This document shows, piece by piece, positions 33,314 through 34,109 of a stretch of DNA of 34,109 nt. The notes beneath the pieces were generated by a model. The model saw only the letters and a list, made by a program, of their open reading frames with translations, had not been told where the DNA came from and did not search any database. Position numbers and translations under genes: made by a program. The stretch's first letter is position 1. Each line of letters opens with the position of its first letter. Source of the DNA: Bryobacterales bacterium (GTDB lineage: Bacteria; Acidobacteriota; Terriglobia; Bryobacterales; Bryobacteraceae); the NCBI GenBank assembly GCA_027459465.1, contig DAIDIH010000386.1, positions 1 through 34,109 of the forward strand, read 5' to 3'.

Positions 33314-34109
33314 CGATTTCGACATCAGCAATCCGGTGGCGGCCGTCGTCACGGCAAGCGAACGGATCACGCCGGCCGCCGCCGAAGCCGAAGTCCGGCA
33401 TATCATCCTCCGGGTCGATCAGGAACGTCTCAACTACGACGAGGGCCAGAGCGTCGGGGTCCTCGTTCCCGGCCCGCACGAGTTTGGAAACAGATACTAC
33501 ATGCGGTTGTATTCCATCGCCAGCCCGCACCGCGGCGAAGCCGGCAAGCCGGATACGTTCTCGCTCTGCGTCCGCCGGTGCTTCGGCATCGACCCGGTGA
33601 GCGGCGAGCGCTTTCCCGGCAAGGCGTCCAACTATCTCTGCGACCTGAAAGCGGGCGACTCGGTTCAGATCACCGGCCCTTACGGACTGGCCTTCGCTCC
33701 GCCCAAGGATCCTGCCTCCAACCTCATCATGATCGGCGCCGGCACCGGAATCGCCCCGTTCCGGGCCTTCCTGCAACACATCTACGAGGAGCAGGGCGGT
33801 TGGAAGGGCGTGGTTCGCTTGTTCTACGGCGCGCGCAGCGGCGCCGAACTGCTCTACATGAACGACCAGCGGAAGGACATCTCCCTGTACTACACCCGCG
33901 ACACGTTCAAGGCATTCGAAGCGCTCAGCCCGCGGCCCCACTTCGACGAGCCGCCCGACATCGAGCGTCCTCTCAATGAACATGCCTCCGAGATCTGGAA
34001 GCTCATCCGGAGTCCGAAGACGCACGTGTACCTCGCCGGCTCGCGCATCGCCGCCGAGAAATTTGACAAGGTCATGATTCACGCGGCCCGCTCCGATCGC
34101 GCCTGGTTT
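33303..34109 (+). CDS. Plant-type ferredoxin-NADP+ reductase, 3' end outside window
   Basis: The frame is open from the ATG at 33303 to the last base (269 codons). The FAD-binding domain contains RYYMRLYSIASPHRG (the RxYS motif). PGKASNYLCDLKAGDSVQIT and GPYGLAFAPP precede the NADP-binding domain with MIGAGTGIAPFRAFLQ and RLFYGARSGAELLY. It is the plant-type FNR fold and, judging from the amount already present, only a short C-terminal part including the final aromatic should be missing. It moves electrons between ferredoxin and NADP(H). The start overlaps the 78-aa gene by 11 bases. Finding it in the rnf operon suggests the ferredoxin pool here is balanced against both NADH (via Rnf) and NADPH. 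Confidence 0.9.
   Translation, partial: MNINDFDISNPVAAVVTASERITPAAAEAEVRHIILRVDQERLNYDEGQSVGVLVPGPHEFGNRYYMRLYSIASPHRGEAGKPDTFSLCVRRCFGIDPVSGERFPGKASNYLCDLKAGDSVQITGPYGLAFAPPKDPASNLIMIGAGTGIAPFRAFLQHIYEEQGGWKGVVRLFYGARSGAELLYMNDQRKDISLYYTRDTFKAFEALSPRPHFDEPPDIERPLNEHASEIWKLIRSPKTHVYLAGSRIAAEKFDKVMIHAARSDRAWF

Overview
The window looks like chromosomal DNA of an Acidobacteriota bacterium, most likely of the Solibacter/Bryobacter type. The sequence is GC-rich. It carries a TIGR03437-type C-terminal domain, a family amplified in Solibacter relatives, joined to the remains of an EANKGQ-type SBBP leader. It also carries a glycine-zipper protein of a kind seen in that phylum. The taxonomic call is inference from these families.

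Layout. (1) 1-4534 is a mixed accessory stretch: the start of a WYL regulator, tRNA-Gly(CCC), a frameshifted glycine-zipper pseudogene abutting the tRNA 3' end, an amine oxidase/VOC gene pair, and a decayed SBBP/TIGR03437 secreted protein. (2) 4535-9620 holds two divergent secreted plant-polymer enzymes: a tannase/feruloyl esterase and a GH54 arabinofuranosidase with an unusual repeat-rich tail. (3) 9717-13474, minus strand, is a membrane-stress operon: a truncated CBS ORF, then XRE regulator, NfeD, flotillin, PspA and a 32-residue membrane peptide. A recognisable promoter and palindromic operator lie in front of the XRE gene. (4) 13678-16408 is a SERCA-type Ca2+ ATPase with a one-base frameshift near its N-terminus. 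(5) 16405-34109 is a large ferredoxin/electron-transfer locus.

The locus in (5) has two divergent arms that share a 313-bp control region (22489-22801). The minus-strand arm is apbE, korA, korB and a 727-residue protein. The plus-strand arm is rnfB, a giant PFOR (nifJ, 1651 aa), rnfC, rnfD, rnfG, rnfE, rnfA, a 78-aa membrane/Cys4 protein and a plant-type ferredoxin-NADP reductase cut by the window end. Many junctions are 4-base ATGA overlaps. A plausible reading is that pyruvate and 2-oxoglutarate oxidation reduce ferredoxin. Rnf would then exchange those electrons with NADH while moving ions, FNR would exchange them with NADPH, and ApbE would load FMN onto RnfD and RnfG.

The most novel item is the 727-aa protein. 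By eye it is co-linear with the C-terminal TPP half of the neighbouring NifJ, but it has lost the TPP/Mg motif and the NTGG loop. It keeps the same C-terminal ferredoxin domain behind an Ala/Pro linker. It looks like a PFOR pseudoenzyme translationally coupled to KorB. The second candidate is the 78-aa Cys4 membrane protein after rnfA, which could be an NqrM-like maturation factor for the RnfA/RnfE iron-sulfur centre. All homology statements come from reading the translated sequence; no search was run.
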